From JBKCUI01 sp052161605 (GTDB lineage Bacteria; Planctomycetota; Planctomycetia; Pirellulales; Pirellulaceae), in the NCBI GenBank assembly GCA_052161605.1, contig CP197409.1: a stretch of DNA of 64,000 nucleotides. One strand, written 5' to 3'. Below the pieces are notes generated by a model. It had not been told where the DNA came from. It saw nothing but the letters and a program-made list of their open reading frames with translations, and searched no databases. This document shows positions 37,416 through 47,243 of the stretch, piece by piece; position 1 is the stretch's first letter, and the number at the start of each line of letters is the position of its first letter. Made by a program: the position numbers and the translations under genes.

Positions 37416-38861
37416 ATGATGAATAACCAAGATGACCTCGTAAGCATGTCGCGCAGGTACTTGTTCCGTCAATGCGGAATAGGTGTAGGCGCTATGGCTC
37501 TCGGTACCTTACTCGGCAAAGATGGACTCGCCAGCGAGCTCACCAATAACGCCATGTCTCCCAAGCCACCCCATTTTCCTGCCAAGGCGAAGAGTATCAT
37601 TTTTTTATTCATGGCGGGTGGACCGTCGCAACTGGAGATGCTCGACTACAAGCCCAAACTCTACGATCTCAACGACCAGCCGATCCCACAAAGCTACATT
37701 GAGGGAAAGCGTTTTGCGTTTATGGATAGCAGCCACCGCATCAATCTGCTGGCCCCTAAACGCCAGTTCTTTCAGTACGGTGACAATGGCACTTGGGTAA
37801 GCGATCTGCTTCCGTACACAGCCAAAATCGTGGATGACATCACGATTGTAAAAACCTGCAAGACAGATTTGTTCAATCATGCACCTGCCAAGCTCTTCAT
37901 GAATTGCGGAACGGGTCTATTCGGTCGACCCAGCATGGGTGCCTGGGTCACCTACGGACTGGGCAGCGAGTGCCAAGATCTGCCCGGATTCGTTGTTCTG
38001 CAAAGCGGACCGCGAGGTCCCCGAGGTGGTTCGGTTCTATGGGGTAGTGGCATGCTCCCCACCAGTTATCAAGGAGTCCCGCTGCGGAATCAGGGAGATC
38101 CGATACTGAATCTTTCGAATCCCAGCGGAATCGATCCCGTGATGCAAAGACGCGTGGTGGATTCGATCAAGGAGCTCAATGCCAAACGATTTTCTCAAAC
38201 CGGCGATCCTGAGATAGCGACTCGAATCAACGCCTACGAAATGGCATTCCAAATGCAGACGAGTGCACCGGAGTTGATGGAGACCGAGTCCGAGTCACAG
38301 GAGACACTCGATTTGTACGGGATCAAGGACCCGAAAGAGACCACATTTGCGAGAAACTGCCTACTGGCGAGGCGGCTTGTGGAGCGAGGTGTCCGATTCA
38401 TACAGTTGTATCATACGAATTGGGATCATCACGGCGGCCCCACGGCGAACTTGGAAAAGCACCTTCCCGAAGTTTCACGAGACATCGATCAAGCGTCAGC
38501 CGCATTGGTTTTAGACTTAAAGCGACGTGGCATGCTGGAGGACACGATCGTCGTTTGGGGAGGGGAGTTCGGGCGCACCCCGATGGGTGAGGTGCGTGAG
38601 TCGACTGGACGCAACCATCACATCGACGCCTTCACGATGTGGTTTGCTGGTGGTGGTTTCAAAAGCGGTTGTGTCTATGGTGAGACGGACGAGCTAGGTT
38701 TTGCTCCGATTGAGAACCCGTGTCACGTCCGAGATATCCACGCCACGTTATTGCATCAGTTGGGCCTGGACCATCATCGTCTTTCCGTAAAGTTTCAAGG
38801 GCTCGATGTCAAGCTAACTGGAGTGGAGAAGGCCCATGTGCTGAAGGATATTCTCGCATAG
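37416..38861 (+). CDS. DUF1501 domain-containing protein
   Basis: 481 residues. N-terminal Tat-like signal (MSRRYLFRQCGIGVGAMALG). The DUF1501 domain is an alkaline-phosphatase/sulfatase-superfamily-like fold: SIIFLFMAGGPSQLEMLDYK, DLFNHAPAKLFMN, LYHTNWDHHGG, VWGGEFGRTP and GRNHHIDAFTMWFAGGG with conserved His and Asp positions. Its substrate is unknown; in planctomycetes it typically follows a PSD1 cytochrome gene and is thought to work with it. Start ATG 37416 with GAGG about 10 nt before. Here the PSD1 partner is reduced to a remnant directly upstream. Confidence 0.93.
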   Translation: MMNNQDDLVSMSRRYLFRQCGIGVGAMALGTLLGKDGLASELTNNAMSPKPPHFPAKAKSIIFLFMAGGPSQLEMLDYKPKLYDLNDQPIPQSYIEGKRFAFMDSSHRINLLAPKRQFFQYGDNGTWVSDLLPYTAKIVDDITIVKTCKTDLFNHAPAKLFMNCGTGLFGRPSMGAWVTYGLGSECQDLPGFVVLQSGPRGPRGGSVLWGSGMLPTSYQGVPLRNQGDPILNLSNPSGIDPVMQRRVVDSIKELNAKRFSQTGDPEIATRINAYEMAFQMQTSAPELMETESESQETLDLYGIKDPKETTFARNCLLARRLVERGVRFIQLYHTNWDHHGGPTANLEKHLPEVSRDIDQASAALVLDLKRRGMLEDTIVVWGGEFGRTPMGEVRESTGRNHHIDAFTMWFAGGGFKSGCVYGETDELGFAPIENPCHVRDIHATLLHQLGLDHHRLSVKFQGLDVKLTGVEKAHVLKDILA

Positions 38862-38932
38862 GGGGCAACGGATTTCACCCTGTCTGTTACTCTCTTTGTA
38901 CAAATTCCAGGTTCGCTACGATTTTTGCTCAC

Positions 38933-39541
38933 TCAGGAGTCAAATTCGATCGAATCCAAAAGCTCTCGAAGCCTCTTTCTTATTCGGCTTTTGCTAAGGT
39001 ACACGGTATTTTTGGTAGTGCCGAGCTCCATAGCTGTTTCTGCTACTGACTTTCCCTCCACGGCCACGTGCCAGAATGCTCGCCAGGCTGATTCCGGAAA
39101 TTCCATCTGGGCTTGAAGGAAAATTTTCAAGACACGTTCGTCGGAGATGTGCTCCAAGCCAACTTGACTTGTATCGTCTTCCACGATTTGAATCACTTCA
39201 CTCCGTGATGGCACTTTTCTCAACAAGTCCGAAGCAGCAGCCCCTGGTTGCTTCAGCCTAAAAAAATCAGCGATCCTCCGTTGCGCGATCCGCCTAACCC
39301 ATCCCCCAAAAGCCCCCTCATCCTTTTTTTCGAAGCTGTGAAGACTCCCAAGCATTGAGACGAAGATGTTCTGCGTCACGTCAGCGGCGGCGTGGGCTTC
39401 TATACCCGACTCCAAGCACCAGCCGTAGATTTGCATGAAGTATTGGCTTACAATTCCCTTCCAAGCTGGGTTGTCGAAGCTTTTCAGCTGCTGGAGAGTA
39501 GTCGTACCAGGATCTTGCGGAGTTTCGAACACATGGTTCAT
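38933..39541 (-). CDS. ECF-type RNA polymerase sigma factor
   Basis: 202 residues. Sigma-2 region (DVTQNIFVSMLGSLHSFEKK; GGWVRRIAQRRIADFFR) and sigma-4 HTH (GKSVAETAMELGTTKNTVYL, then KSRIRKRLRELL). The N-terminal extension in the open frame (to 39838) is rejected: it has no conserved content, while ATG 39541 begins a normal ECF N-terminus. It lies downstream of, and on the same strand as, the large kinase gene at 40358-44581, separated by an opposite-strand gene; a functional link is plausible. Confidence 0.9.
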   Translation of the reverse strand: MNHVFETPQDPGTTTLQQLKSFDNPAWKGIVSQYFMQIYGWCLESGIEAHAAADVTQNIFVSMLGSLHSFEKKDEGAFGGWVRRIAQRRIADFFRLKQPGAAASDLLRKVPSRSEVIQIVEDDTSQVGLEHISDERVLKIFLQAQMEFPESAWRAFWHVAVEGKSVAETAMELGTTKNTVYLSKSRIRKRLRELLDSIEFDS

Positions 39542-39743
39542 ACTATCTGAATAATCTTCTATCCATGAAATGACCAGGCAGTAAATGAAACGCGTTCCCC
39601 GAACTATAACTGCTAGATCCAATGACATCAAGCAGTTATCGCGTGGGAGCGGTTCCACGCTTGCTGGAAGACCTTTCGATCTCGACCTCTTCTCGTCCTG
39701 GCGATTTAGGGTGCCACCGATTGGGAAGCCATGGGCTGCCCAG

Positions 39744-40316
39744 ATGGTTTTAGTCGCTATCGTCCGGTTCGCATTCGTTGCATTGCTATCAGTCTGTATT
39801 GCGGACAAAATGGAGGCACAGCAAGAGTTCATCGACAACTATGATATGAACGGCGACTACGCTCGATACGTTTATTCCGCATCTAAAATTCGAGTCTGGA
39901 ATCAAGCACAGAATGGTTACGAAGTCCGTTCATGGGGCCCCAGATCCGACAACGAACCGGGAATCCTGATACTGCGTTACCAATTTGACCGCCCGATTAT
40001 GAGTGCCACTGTCAGATTTAATCTTTTACTGCATAGACCGGAAAGTACCGGTAAAGTTGAGGTATCCCACGACAACAAAACCTACACTTTACTGACAGAA
40101 ACAGAACAAAGACCAGCAGAGTCCGCCAATCACCAATCCACCCTGTTTGTCTTAACCCCCACCGTGCGAGGTGAGCGACAAGTCTTCTTGCGAATCACAC
40201 TAACAGGTAAGCAGCTAAACAGCTCCATCATGGGAACCGATTTTTTGAGGACCTCACCGGGGATTCCTAAGTTTAATAGCCCTCTTGTTTACGAGTTCCG
40301 AGCGATAACGGAATAA
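39744..40316 (+). CDS. secreted protein, function unknown
   Basis: About 190 residues from ATG 39744, which starts a signal peptide (MVLVAIVRFAFVALLSVCIA, mature near EAQQEF). The mature part is beta-rich (ILILRYQFDRPIMSATVRFN; TGKVEVSHDNKTYTLLTETE), suggesting a carbohydrate-binding-like beta-sandwich of the F5/8C or CBM type. The open frame extends to 39585, but that segment has no signal character. It lies between an ECF sigma gene and a kinase gene, both on the other strand. Not recognised as a named family. Confidence 0.55.
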   Translation: MVLVAIVRFAFVALLSVCIADKMEAQQEFIDNYDMNGDYARYVYSASKIRVWNQAQNGYEVRSWGPRSDNEPGILILRYQFDRPIMSATVRFNLLLHRPESTGKVEVSHDNKTYTLLTETEQRPAESANHQSTLFVLTPTVRGERQVFLRITLTGKQLNSSIMGTDFLRTSPGIPKFNSPLVYEFRAITE

Positions 40317-40357
40317 GAATCGAACTATCTTCAAAGGATGCTGATGACATGAGAAAC

Positions 40358-43300
40358 TTAATGCTCATCCCTGTCCCACCAGAGCCACTCCGCTAAGTCC
40401 CTATCTCGAGCAGGAAGCCTCATGGTCCGATCACTTGGAAAGATGAAACGTCCTGGGTCGCTGGGTGTGTGAGTCTTATCATCCAAAACATGACTCAGTA
40501 TATCCCGGAAAGCGGAGTAAGGATCGGGAGATTCCCGAGGCAGATGCTCTACAATCGATCTTACTCGTTCCCAATCCTTCGCCTTCACGCAAACCGTAGC
40601 CCATCGAACCCAGATTCGATTTTGGGGTTCAATACGCTCTTTCAAAATCATGAGAAACTTTTGAAGGTTCTCGAGACGTTCAGCAGGCTCTAAGGGTTCT
40701 CGTCCATATAGAACACGATCCATCATGGCGAAAACGGTTTCCCAATCCATCAGAGAGTCGGAAATCACTTTGCCAAAGAGAGACTTGATTCTGGGATCTA
40801 TCATCGAGAATTGTTCGGTACTAGCAGCCAAAGATAGCTCCATCGCATCAATGAATCCCGCCTCGATTGCAGCCAGGCAAATATGGTACCACGCTGTGGA
40901 GTACGCATCATAGTACATAGGGAGCAAGGGGTCCTTTGGGATATTGAGAATTTCGTTCCTGTGAAGCTCCCACCATTCAATAAGCGATAACGCTCGATCG
41001 ATGTCTTTCAATTGAAAACATGCGATTACCGCCATAGATAGCGTGTGATCATCGATTTCTTTGCGAGACTGTAAGGATTCCACGAACTCAAGAGCTTCCA
41101 TTAGGCGATCGGCTTTTAAGAGCGATTGACAAAGCAATTTTCGGAATCTAACGTCGTTCGGATCGCGCTTCACTGACTGCTCGAACAAGAAAGCGCTTCT
41201 CTTAAACTCACCGAGATTAAAGATCATTTCGCCCAGGTAGTACCAATTTTCACCCACCTCAGGCGCCTGCTTAACCCCGTTTTCCATTGTGGATTTTGCT
41301 TCATCCACTTTGCCGACTCTCCGTAATCGTTCGCCTAGTCTCCCGTAGCGTTTGAAGCCATTAGGATCGACTTCGTAAGCCTGCTGGTACATCACGAGTG
41401 ACTTTTGATGCCAGATTTCGAAGAACTCATCTCCCAGCCTGCTGTAATGGGCACCCAATTTTCGCTGCACGAGTCCTGGATCATTGAAATAGCCATTGTT
41501 TTTTAAATTACGTTGAATCTCCGTGAACCATGCGTTCTGTGCGTCCAATGGGAGCCTGGCAACCATGCGCAAAAACAATTCCGCCATCCAGGTATCAGCC
41601 GGCGATTGCCGATATGCAATCGAAGCGGTCGAAATAGCCGTATCAAGATCGGAGCTGGAAGTCATCGATTTGATCTCAGCCAAAGTCATTTGAACCCGTG
41701 GTGCAAGAAGGTACCCCGTGGGGACTCTTTGGACGAGACTTTCCGCTATACCTACCGCATCTTCGAGTTCCGGAATACGATTTGCATAGAAAAATCGATA
41801 TTTACCCAGAGTTGTAAGCTGTCTGAATTCCGGGTGACCGTTATCGACTCGAATCCTTACAAATGGATACTTGACCGTACGAAGCGGCTTGAAAAAGAAA
41901 TACGAACTGGCGACCGGTTGATCCGGCTGGTGAGTTACCGACCAGAACGTACCACTTTTATTATCGATGAAATTGGTTATCTCTCTGCCTGGAATGATAG
42001 GATGCCCCGAGACAGCACGCGTAATCTCGAGTTCCGTAAACTCCTCTCCATCGAACGATTGTCTCGCAGCAATCAGTTCATCGAGAAGACATTTATTTTC
42101 GTCCGTAGGCAGTTGCCGATAGGTCTCACCTGGGCCTATCTCAGATTCGAAATCATGGAAAGTATCCAGCCTGATAGCCAACAAGTCCTCCTTGCCAATA
42201 TTCGCCATCACGTCAAAAGCCATAACCGAACCTTCCCTGCCTCTACGGGCTATATTCTTGTCGTTTGCCTGAACGGACTCGACCAAGATCCATTCGATAC
42301 TTGTCCGTAGCAATTCCGCATTGTAGTCTGGTCCGTTATCGACCAAGCCTTTCGCCAATGCTTGACGTGTCGATATAGACAGTTCATCAACGCGAGGGTC
42401 CTGCGCCCACTTCATCATCCCAGGAACATCACGCTGAAAAATAGCCTGCCAAACTTCCTGGGCAAACGGCTTCTTCTCCAAATCAAAATCTAGCCGAATA
42501 CGATCAAGCTCCATTTGGATGAGACTCAGCACGGCCTCTGTTTCGGGGGACGAGTTTGAAAGCTGGAGATGGTAACGACAGAGGTGATCAAACCGCATCA
42601 ATCCCACCTCCATTTCGTCCCTTACCCATGGTGGTAACGATTGCCACTCCCATGCATCCATTTCCTTTTCTGTTGATCGATTCCAAATCCTTTCCTCGAA
42701 CAGCCTCTCATAGGCTTTCAGTTGGTATCCTACCGATCGATTGCGGTCGAATTTAGAAACGGTACCATCCATCAGCCTTTCCGGATCGTAGACTCCTGCG
42801 AATGGATTGTATTCCCAGTAAATCCGATCTAACTCCAAAATCAGCCCTCTCGCATGGTGCAAGTGCTCGATGCGTTGCAAGGTATCATCGATCGAATATT
42901 TCATATCCAGATCGATTTCCAGTTGAGAGATAGCCAGTTCGAGCTCCACTTTTAACTCGGCCAATCGTGTGAAGTCCGTGCTGGGTGGCATAACGCTTGC
43001 TTCCCAAATCGTTCCCACGAGGCTAATCGCGGGGGCTCGAAATTGTTCTAGAGCAAGCCGATTCTGTGACAGCCGGAGCGATTCTCGATTCTTCAGCAAA
43101 ACACCACCAACGACTAGACTGACGACTAGCCCCAACGAAACGAGACTAGCCAAAAGAATCATGCGTTGATTCCTTTTCTCAGCTGCATGGGTCCGCTTCG
43201 CTTCTTCCCATCTCGCCTTAGCCGCTGCGTTTTCACGCTCCGCCAAGCGAACTCGCTCTTTACCCGATGCGATAATTTCTTCTAATCGACTGGAAAGAAC

Positions 43301-44581
43301 CCCGGCACTGGCGGGGCGATTCTCCGGGCTCGGAGACAGACAATCCTTTACGAGCGACTGAAATTCGGACTCGATGGGCGAGGCCTTGATACGAACAAAC
43401 GCTTCCTGTAGATCGCCCTGAATCGCCATCCTTATCGATTCCGCCTTGTCGTTCGCAGGGTAGGGGGGCAAGCCTGTTGCAATCTCACATAAAATTGCAC
43501 CTAAAGAAAAAACATCGGAGCGACAATCGACCTTAACGTTTTCACCAGCAGCCTGTTCCGGAGGCATATATGCCACGGTGCCGAGCACACTTCCTTGTTC
43601 GGTCAGAGCCTCATATTCGGAGGATACGATTTGATCCGTCTCAGTACTGGTGCTCAATCCATGTCGTATGGTCTGAATCACCGAAAAAAAATTTTGATCA
43701 AGCGATTGGCCCTGTGATGAATCAGAACTAGCCGAATCTGGCTCTGTAGACGAGTCCACAGCCTGGATGCTTGGGGAAATACGTGTCGCAACCACGTTTG
43801 ATACGGCGTTTAGATCGGTAGCCACATTTTCAACGCCAACCTGCTTCGAGTTTTGATGATGCACCTTGGCTAACCCCCAGTCCATGACGTGAACTTCGCC
43901 AAATCGTCCGACCATCACATTGGAGGGTTTCAAATCTCTATGGATGACATTCTTAGAGTGGGCAAATGCAACCGCTTGGCAAATCAGGCTAAAAATCCCG
44001 ATCCAATGATCGAGTCGCTCCGTAAGTGAAGATCTTTGCCTTAGCAAGTTCGCAAGCGTTTCACCTTTGACGAGCTTCATCGTAAAGAATAGGTGGCCGC
44101 TTTCTAGTTTGCCAATATCGTAAATGGGTACTATGGCCGGGTGTTGAAGTTGGCCGGAGATTTGAGCTTCTTCGATAAATCGATCCGTATAGGAAGAGTC
44201 GAAGAGGCGATTCGGCGAAATGACTTTCATAGCAACGTCCCGTTGGAGCCGTTTATCACGAACGCGAAAAACAAGTCCCATTCCACCGCGGCCAATTTCC
44301 TCAAAGACCTCGTAGCGAGAATCGGCAACACGCTCCAGGCTCCTCAGAATCGTCGCTTGCTCGTAAACAGCCGAAGTCCCCTTTGCCGGACTGTGATTAT
44401 CCAAAGCCTGGCGATCCAATGACTCGCGAGGCGAAAGTCGGCCATCGGGATGATTCGTACGATCAGTCGACAAGTCAGATGCGAACCGTTCTTTTGGAGG
44501 CGACAGATCGTCGCGACCGATTGGACCATCGTCTGGAGAAGGCATAGAGTTTTGAAGCAGAAAATTCGAGTGCTGAATCAT
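40358..44581 (-). CDS. large Ser/Thr protein kinase with TPR region
   Basis: 1407 residues. Kinase domain at about 90-440: Gly loop GRGGMGLVF, lysine K119 in VAMKVI, catalytic D216 in HRDLKPSN, D234 in MDWGLAK (DWG instead of DFG), then an insertion of roughly 90 residues rich in Ser/Thr/Gln before the P-loop-end motif LGTVAYMPPEQAAGE. A juxtamembrane coiled coil and one transmembrane helix follow (about 470-495, ILLASLVSLGLVVSLVVGG). The long C-terminal part contains TPR-like repeats (YYLGEMIFNLGEFKRSAFLF). Probably a sensor kinase in which the TPR region binds a signal or partner. ECF sigma gene 38933-39541 lies downstream on the same strand. Confidence 0.9.
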   Translation of the reverse strand: MIQHSNFLLQNSMPSPDDGPIGRDDLSPPKERFASDLSTDRTNHPDGRLSPRESLDRQALDNHSPAKGTSAVYEQATILRSLERVADSRYEVFEEIGRGGMGLVFRVRDKRLQRDVAMKVISPNRLFDSSYTDRFIEEAQISGQLQHPAIVPIYDIGKLESGHLFFTMKLVKGETLANLLRQRSSLTERLDHWIGIFSLICQAVAFAHSKNVIHRDLKPSNVMVGRFGEVHVMDWGLAKVHHQNSKQVGVENVATDLNAVSNVVATRISPSIQAVDSSTEPDSASSDSSQGQSLDQNFFSVIQTIRHGLSTSTETDQIVSSEYEALTEQGSVLGTVAYMPPEQAAGENVKVDCRSDVFSLGAILCEIATGLPPYPANDKAESIRMAIQGDLQEAFVRIKASPIESEFQSLVKDCLSPSPENRPASAGVLSSRLEEIIASGKERVRLAERENAAAKARWEEAKRTHAAEKRNQRMILLASLVSLGLVVSLVVGGVLLKNRESLRLSQNRLALEQFRAPAISLVGTIWEASVMPPSTDFTRLAELKVELELAISQLEIDLDMKYSIDDTLQRIEHLHHARGLILELDRIYWEYNPFAGVYDPERLMDGTVSKFDRNRSVGYQLKAYERLFEERIWNRSTEKEMDAWEWQSLPPWVRDEMEVGLMRFDHLCRYHLQLSNSSPETEAVLSLIQMELDRIRLDFDLEKKPFAQEVWQAIFQRDVPGMMKWAQDPRVDELSISTRQALAKGLVDNGPDYNAELLRTSIEWILVESVQANDKNIARRGREGSVMAFDVMANIGKEDLLAIRLDTFHDFESEIGPGETYRQLPTDENKCLLDELIAARQSFDGEEFTELEITRAVSGHPIIPGREITNFIDNKSGTFWSVTHQPDQPVASSYFFFKPLRTVKYPFVRIRVDNGHPEFRQLTTLGKYRFFYANRIPELEDAVGIAESLVQRVPTGYLLAPRVQMTLAEIKSMTSSSDLDTAISTASIAYRQSPADTWMAELFLRMVARLPLDAQNAWFTEIQRNLKNNGYFNDPGLVQRKLGAHYSRLGDEFFEIWHQKSLVMYQQAYEVDPNGFKRYGRLGERLRRVGKVDEAKSTMENGVKQAPEVGENWYYLGEMIFNLGEFKRSAFLFEQSVKRDPNDVRFRKLLCQSLLKADRLMEALEFVESLQSRKEIDDHTLSMAVIACFQLKDIDRALSLIEWWELHRNEILNIPKDPLLPMYYDAYSTAWYHICLAAIEAGFIDAMELSLAASTEQFSMIDPRIKSLFGKVISDSLMDWETVFAMMDRVLYGREPLEPAERLENLQKFLMILKERIEPQNRIWVRWATVCVKAKDWERVRSIVEHLPRESPDPYSAFRDILSHVLDDKTHTPSDPGRFIFPSDRTMRLPARDRDLAEWLWWDRDEH

Positions 44582-45106
44582 TCTCGCTGGTGACGCATCG
44601 CTCTCGCGCGCAGATTCCCTAGAGTCTAACTATATCCGGGTGCGATCGCCAGAACGGACACTTGAAAGATTGAACACCGCGGCGTCAAGCGAATTAGCGG
44701 AGAGCCAAAATCAGAGCGGAACGAACATTACGGCTTCACCAAGAAACCGACCAAGTCGAATCGCTGAAATTTCTAAAAAACTTTTCGGAATCTGAGAAAA
44801 ACTGCCCCTAACCCACGATAGTTGAATAGATAGGAACGGTTTCACCGTGTGCTAAGACTTGAGGTTGCGATGGAAAATTGTGAATTGCAACGTTGTTCCG
44901 CGACTTGGCCGAATAGTTCCGCCCGCACGCCTCCTCGCAGATCAAACGCTTCGTTAACGATTCGCCCACACGCCAGAAGACCATCAGCCTGGAGAACAAA
45001 TATTTTGAACATTTTCGTGAATTCAATCGACGACGGATCCAGTGGGTCTTTTCGCACTTGGAGCCCAACTGGCGTACGTGTCGAGCAACGTTTCGATTAA
45101 GAATGG
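44582..45106. other. intergenic region at left edge of accessory island
   Basis: 525 bp between the large kinase gene and the helicase pseudogene. Short ORFs exist on both strands (for example 44849-45100) but have no family resemblance. It probably contains the kinase promoter. Confidence 0.45.
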
Positions 45107-46440
45107 TTATCGAATAGCCTCAACAATTTGGATGGCTCGACAGGCGGTTGAGTCTGCCAGCGTGGAATAGACCATCGCCATGGTCTTGGCTCCTCGCCGA
45201 GACAGAGCGTCACGAAGTCGCTCGAACACGCCCCAGACTTGCTTTCGGTCTGCATCGCGGAGACGAGTCTTTCGGCCAAGCCTTTTGAAATCGCGGTACT
45301 CCGCCCAGTTGGTCAGATCCCAACCATCGACAACATCGTTCCACTCGTCGAGTAAGAACTGGGGGGAGAGTGAAACGCGCTCTCCCTCGTCGACGATCGA
45401 CTTGAGTAAGTCGAGCAGTTCCTCATTGTCGATCAGTTTAAGTTGGCCAGCATCAGCGGCAAGCAGATGCGTGGCAATCTCATCCACGGATGCGACGACA
45501 AGCGTTGGCAAAGCTCCGGGCTCAGGCAAATGTGGTGACAATCGCTCATTACCAACCAGCAGTTTCACCTTCTGCCGCAGCGACTTTGGTAACTCTGACG
45601 AAAAAGTCGTCAGCAGCACGTGACCTTGGTTTGACTTCAGCGATTCGGCAGCTCGATGAATCGCAACGACTGTCTTTCCGGTACCAGCGCTACCCGAGAC
45701 ACGGGCTGGCCCATTGAACCGTCGGTCGACAAAGCCTCGTTGCGCCGGATGCAGGAACACAATCCATTTTTCCCAGGGAGCGTCCAGGGCCGCAGCCGAT
45801 TCATCCGCATTGTCCAAAACACGAAATCGGCGCTGAGCATCGGGGTGGCTGAATGGATCGGCGTCTTCGGCTGCTACCGTGCGCGGTTCCGGTCTCCCGC
45901 CGGTGGCCAACACGAGCAACGCTTCGGCGGCCTCGCTGGGGAGACGGTCTGCTATCGAAAGCAACGAATCCTCATCCGCAGTTAAGCAATCATCAACCCA
46001 TTCGTCCGGCACTCCGTAAGTCAACAAGTCCTCGCGGACGAAACCCGCCAAGCAAACCGGCTTCGGTTGTGGTGCAGCTTTGACATAGGTCGACACTTCA
46101 ATTTCGCGGACGGTCTCACGAATCTCGACGAGCTGCGCCGCGCCCGTGCGAGGATGCGTTTCGAGCCGACGTTTTTCCGCCCATTGATAAGCCTTGTCGT
46201 GGTGATCGACGTAGCACAATAACAGGCTCGCATCCGTCTTATGGACAATCACGCGAAGATCACGTCCAGCGCGGACCGACCAGAAGTTTTTGTCTCTGAA
46301 GCGTTCAATGCGATAAATTGCAATCCTGGATTTGCAGGATTCGCTTGCAAATCAAACGCAGTCGGTTTGCCGGTTTATTGATCATCAGCAGCCAGTCGCG
46401 TGAGACAATCGGTGAATGTGTCGGAGATACGGAATTGCAT
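45107..46440 (-). pseudogene. RelE-like/UvrD-type helicase fusion, broken
   Basis: Reading from ATG 46440: MQFRISDTFTDCLTRLAADD then a TAA at 46375-46377, then conserved TAFDLQANPANPGLQF, then a frame change near 46314-46317 consistent with one lost base, then RIERFRDKNFWSVRAGRDLR. From GTG 46252 the frame is open for 381 codons: VIVHKTDASLLLCYVDHHD, Walker A GSAGTGKT and superfamily I helicase sequence down to VYSTLAD. It stops before the expected VDEAQD motif. Intact relatives are an N-terminal RelE/ParE-like domain fused to a UvrD-like helicase. Three independent lesions (nonsense, frameshift, 3' truncation) make this a pseudogene. Confidence 0.8.
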
Positions 46441-46451
46441 TATGGCCGAAC

Positions 46452-46764
46452 TTATTGAAAGATGCTTTCGACGTCGATGCGCTTGGCAACCGACTTTTCA
46501 AGCTGTCGCAGATGATGGTCAATCAACTGCTTTCGCGCGGCGTCCGCACCGACCGAAATGCGAATCTGTTCTTCGGCACTTCCCTCGTCCGTTGTTAGGT
46601 AACGTGCTCTCAACGACGCGTCGTAAAGCGGCCTCGATGAGGTGCAAACCACTGTAGCACGCTGCGGTCACACTCCAAGCAATGGAACGTTCCTCCTCTA
46701 GCAGAAAGATGGCGAGCTCTCGGTTTTCTCTCGCTGTTGCAAGATGGCTATTCTTGTTCGGCAA
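46452..46764 (-). pseudogene. HEPN-domain protein remnant with internal deletion/frameshift
   Basis: Two frames on the minus strand share one gene. The first (from TTG 46764) encodes NSHLATARENRELAIFLL and SIAWSVTAACYSGLHLIEA, the start of small HEPN proteins. The second, about 10 codons later in another frame, encodes PLYDASLRARYLTTD and a helical tail ending SVAKRIDVESIFQ. Intact relatives have roughly 50-60 residues between these blocks, so an internal deletion with frame change is inferred. It lies just upstream of the broken helicase gene. Confidence 0.45.
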
Positions 46765-47017
46765 TGAGGCGGTGCTGAATGATCTGTCCAGAAGGAAGAA
46801 AAGATTTTAGCACGGCATCGCCCACCTTGGGAACCAGCAGCGTACTGAACGGAATCAAGCCAAATAGATGCTCGTTTGCGACCTCAAGATCCAAATCCGT
46901 AAGCTGGTCTTCAAAGGTAAAATCGAATGCCACAGCCCGTTGAACGATCACCAGCGTCACAAGGCGGAAATAAACCGAATAGCTTTTCTGACCAGCAATC
47001 CTTCCGAAATCCGGCAA
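46748..47017 (-). CDS. short ORF upstream of HEPN remnant, unrecognised
   Basis: An 89-codon open frame (TTG start) overlapping the HEPN remnant start by 17 nt. Its C-terminal half (DLDLEVANEHLFGLIPFSTL; GDAVLKSFLPSGQIIQHRL) could be the end of a nucleotidyltransferase-like partner, which often accompanies HEPN genes, but this is a guess. The N-terminal half has no family resemblance, so this may be a 5'-truncated gene. Confidence 0.25.
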   Translation of the reverse strand: MPDFGRIAGQKSYSVYFRLVTLVIVQRAVAFDFTFEDQLTDLDLEVANEHLFGLIPFSTLLVPKVGDAVLKSFLPSGQIIQHRLIAEQE

Positions 47018-47243
47018 TCCTGCAAATATGCTGTGTCCCCTAAGACTGCTTTGCTAAGACTGCTTGACCCGCGCTCAACGCGAGAATTGACGAGTTGAGC
47101 AGGCAGTTGAACCAGATCGAACTTGAATTGCTGGAGCCATAATCGCATCGCGCGATCGCGGTTCTCAGATCTTTGATAATTTGGTTGACTCATGCATTGA
47201 GCCGTCGGGCGTCGCGAGCCCGACGGCTCCACAATCATGGCTG

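Noticed and set aside
41513..42310. 265-codon plus-strand ORF.
   Set aside because: Entirely antisense to the large kinase gene, no start context and no family-like sequence.
44808..45100. Overlapping short ORFs on both strands (83-86 codons) left of the helicase pseudogene.
   Set aside because: No recognisable family and no ribosome site; could be vestiges of the helicase 3' part but no helicase motif is present.
46957..47238. 93-codon minus-strand ORF with RLWLQQFKFDLVQLPAQLVN, resembling the end of a DDE transposase.
   Set aside because: The resemblance is only to the general pattern of some transposase C-termini; the rest of the ORF does not fit and no inverted repeats are seen. An 11-bp direct repeat (TAAGACTGCTT at 47041 and 47055) is too short to support a mobile element.
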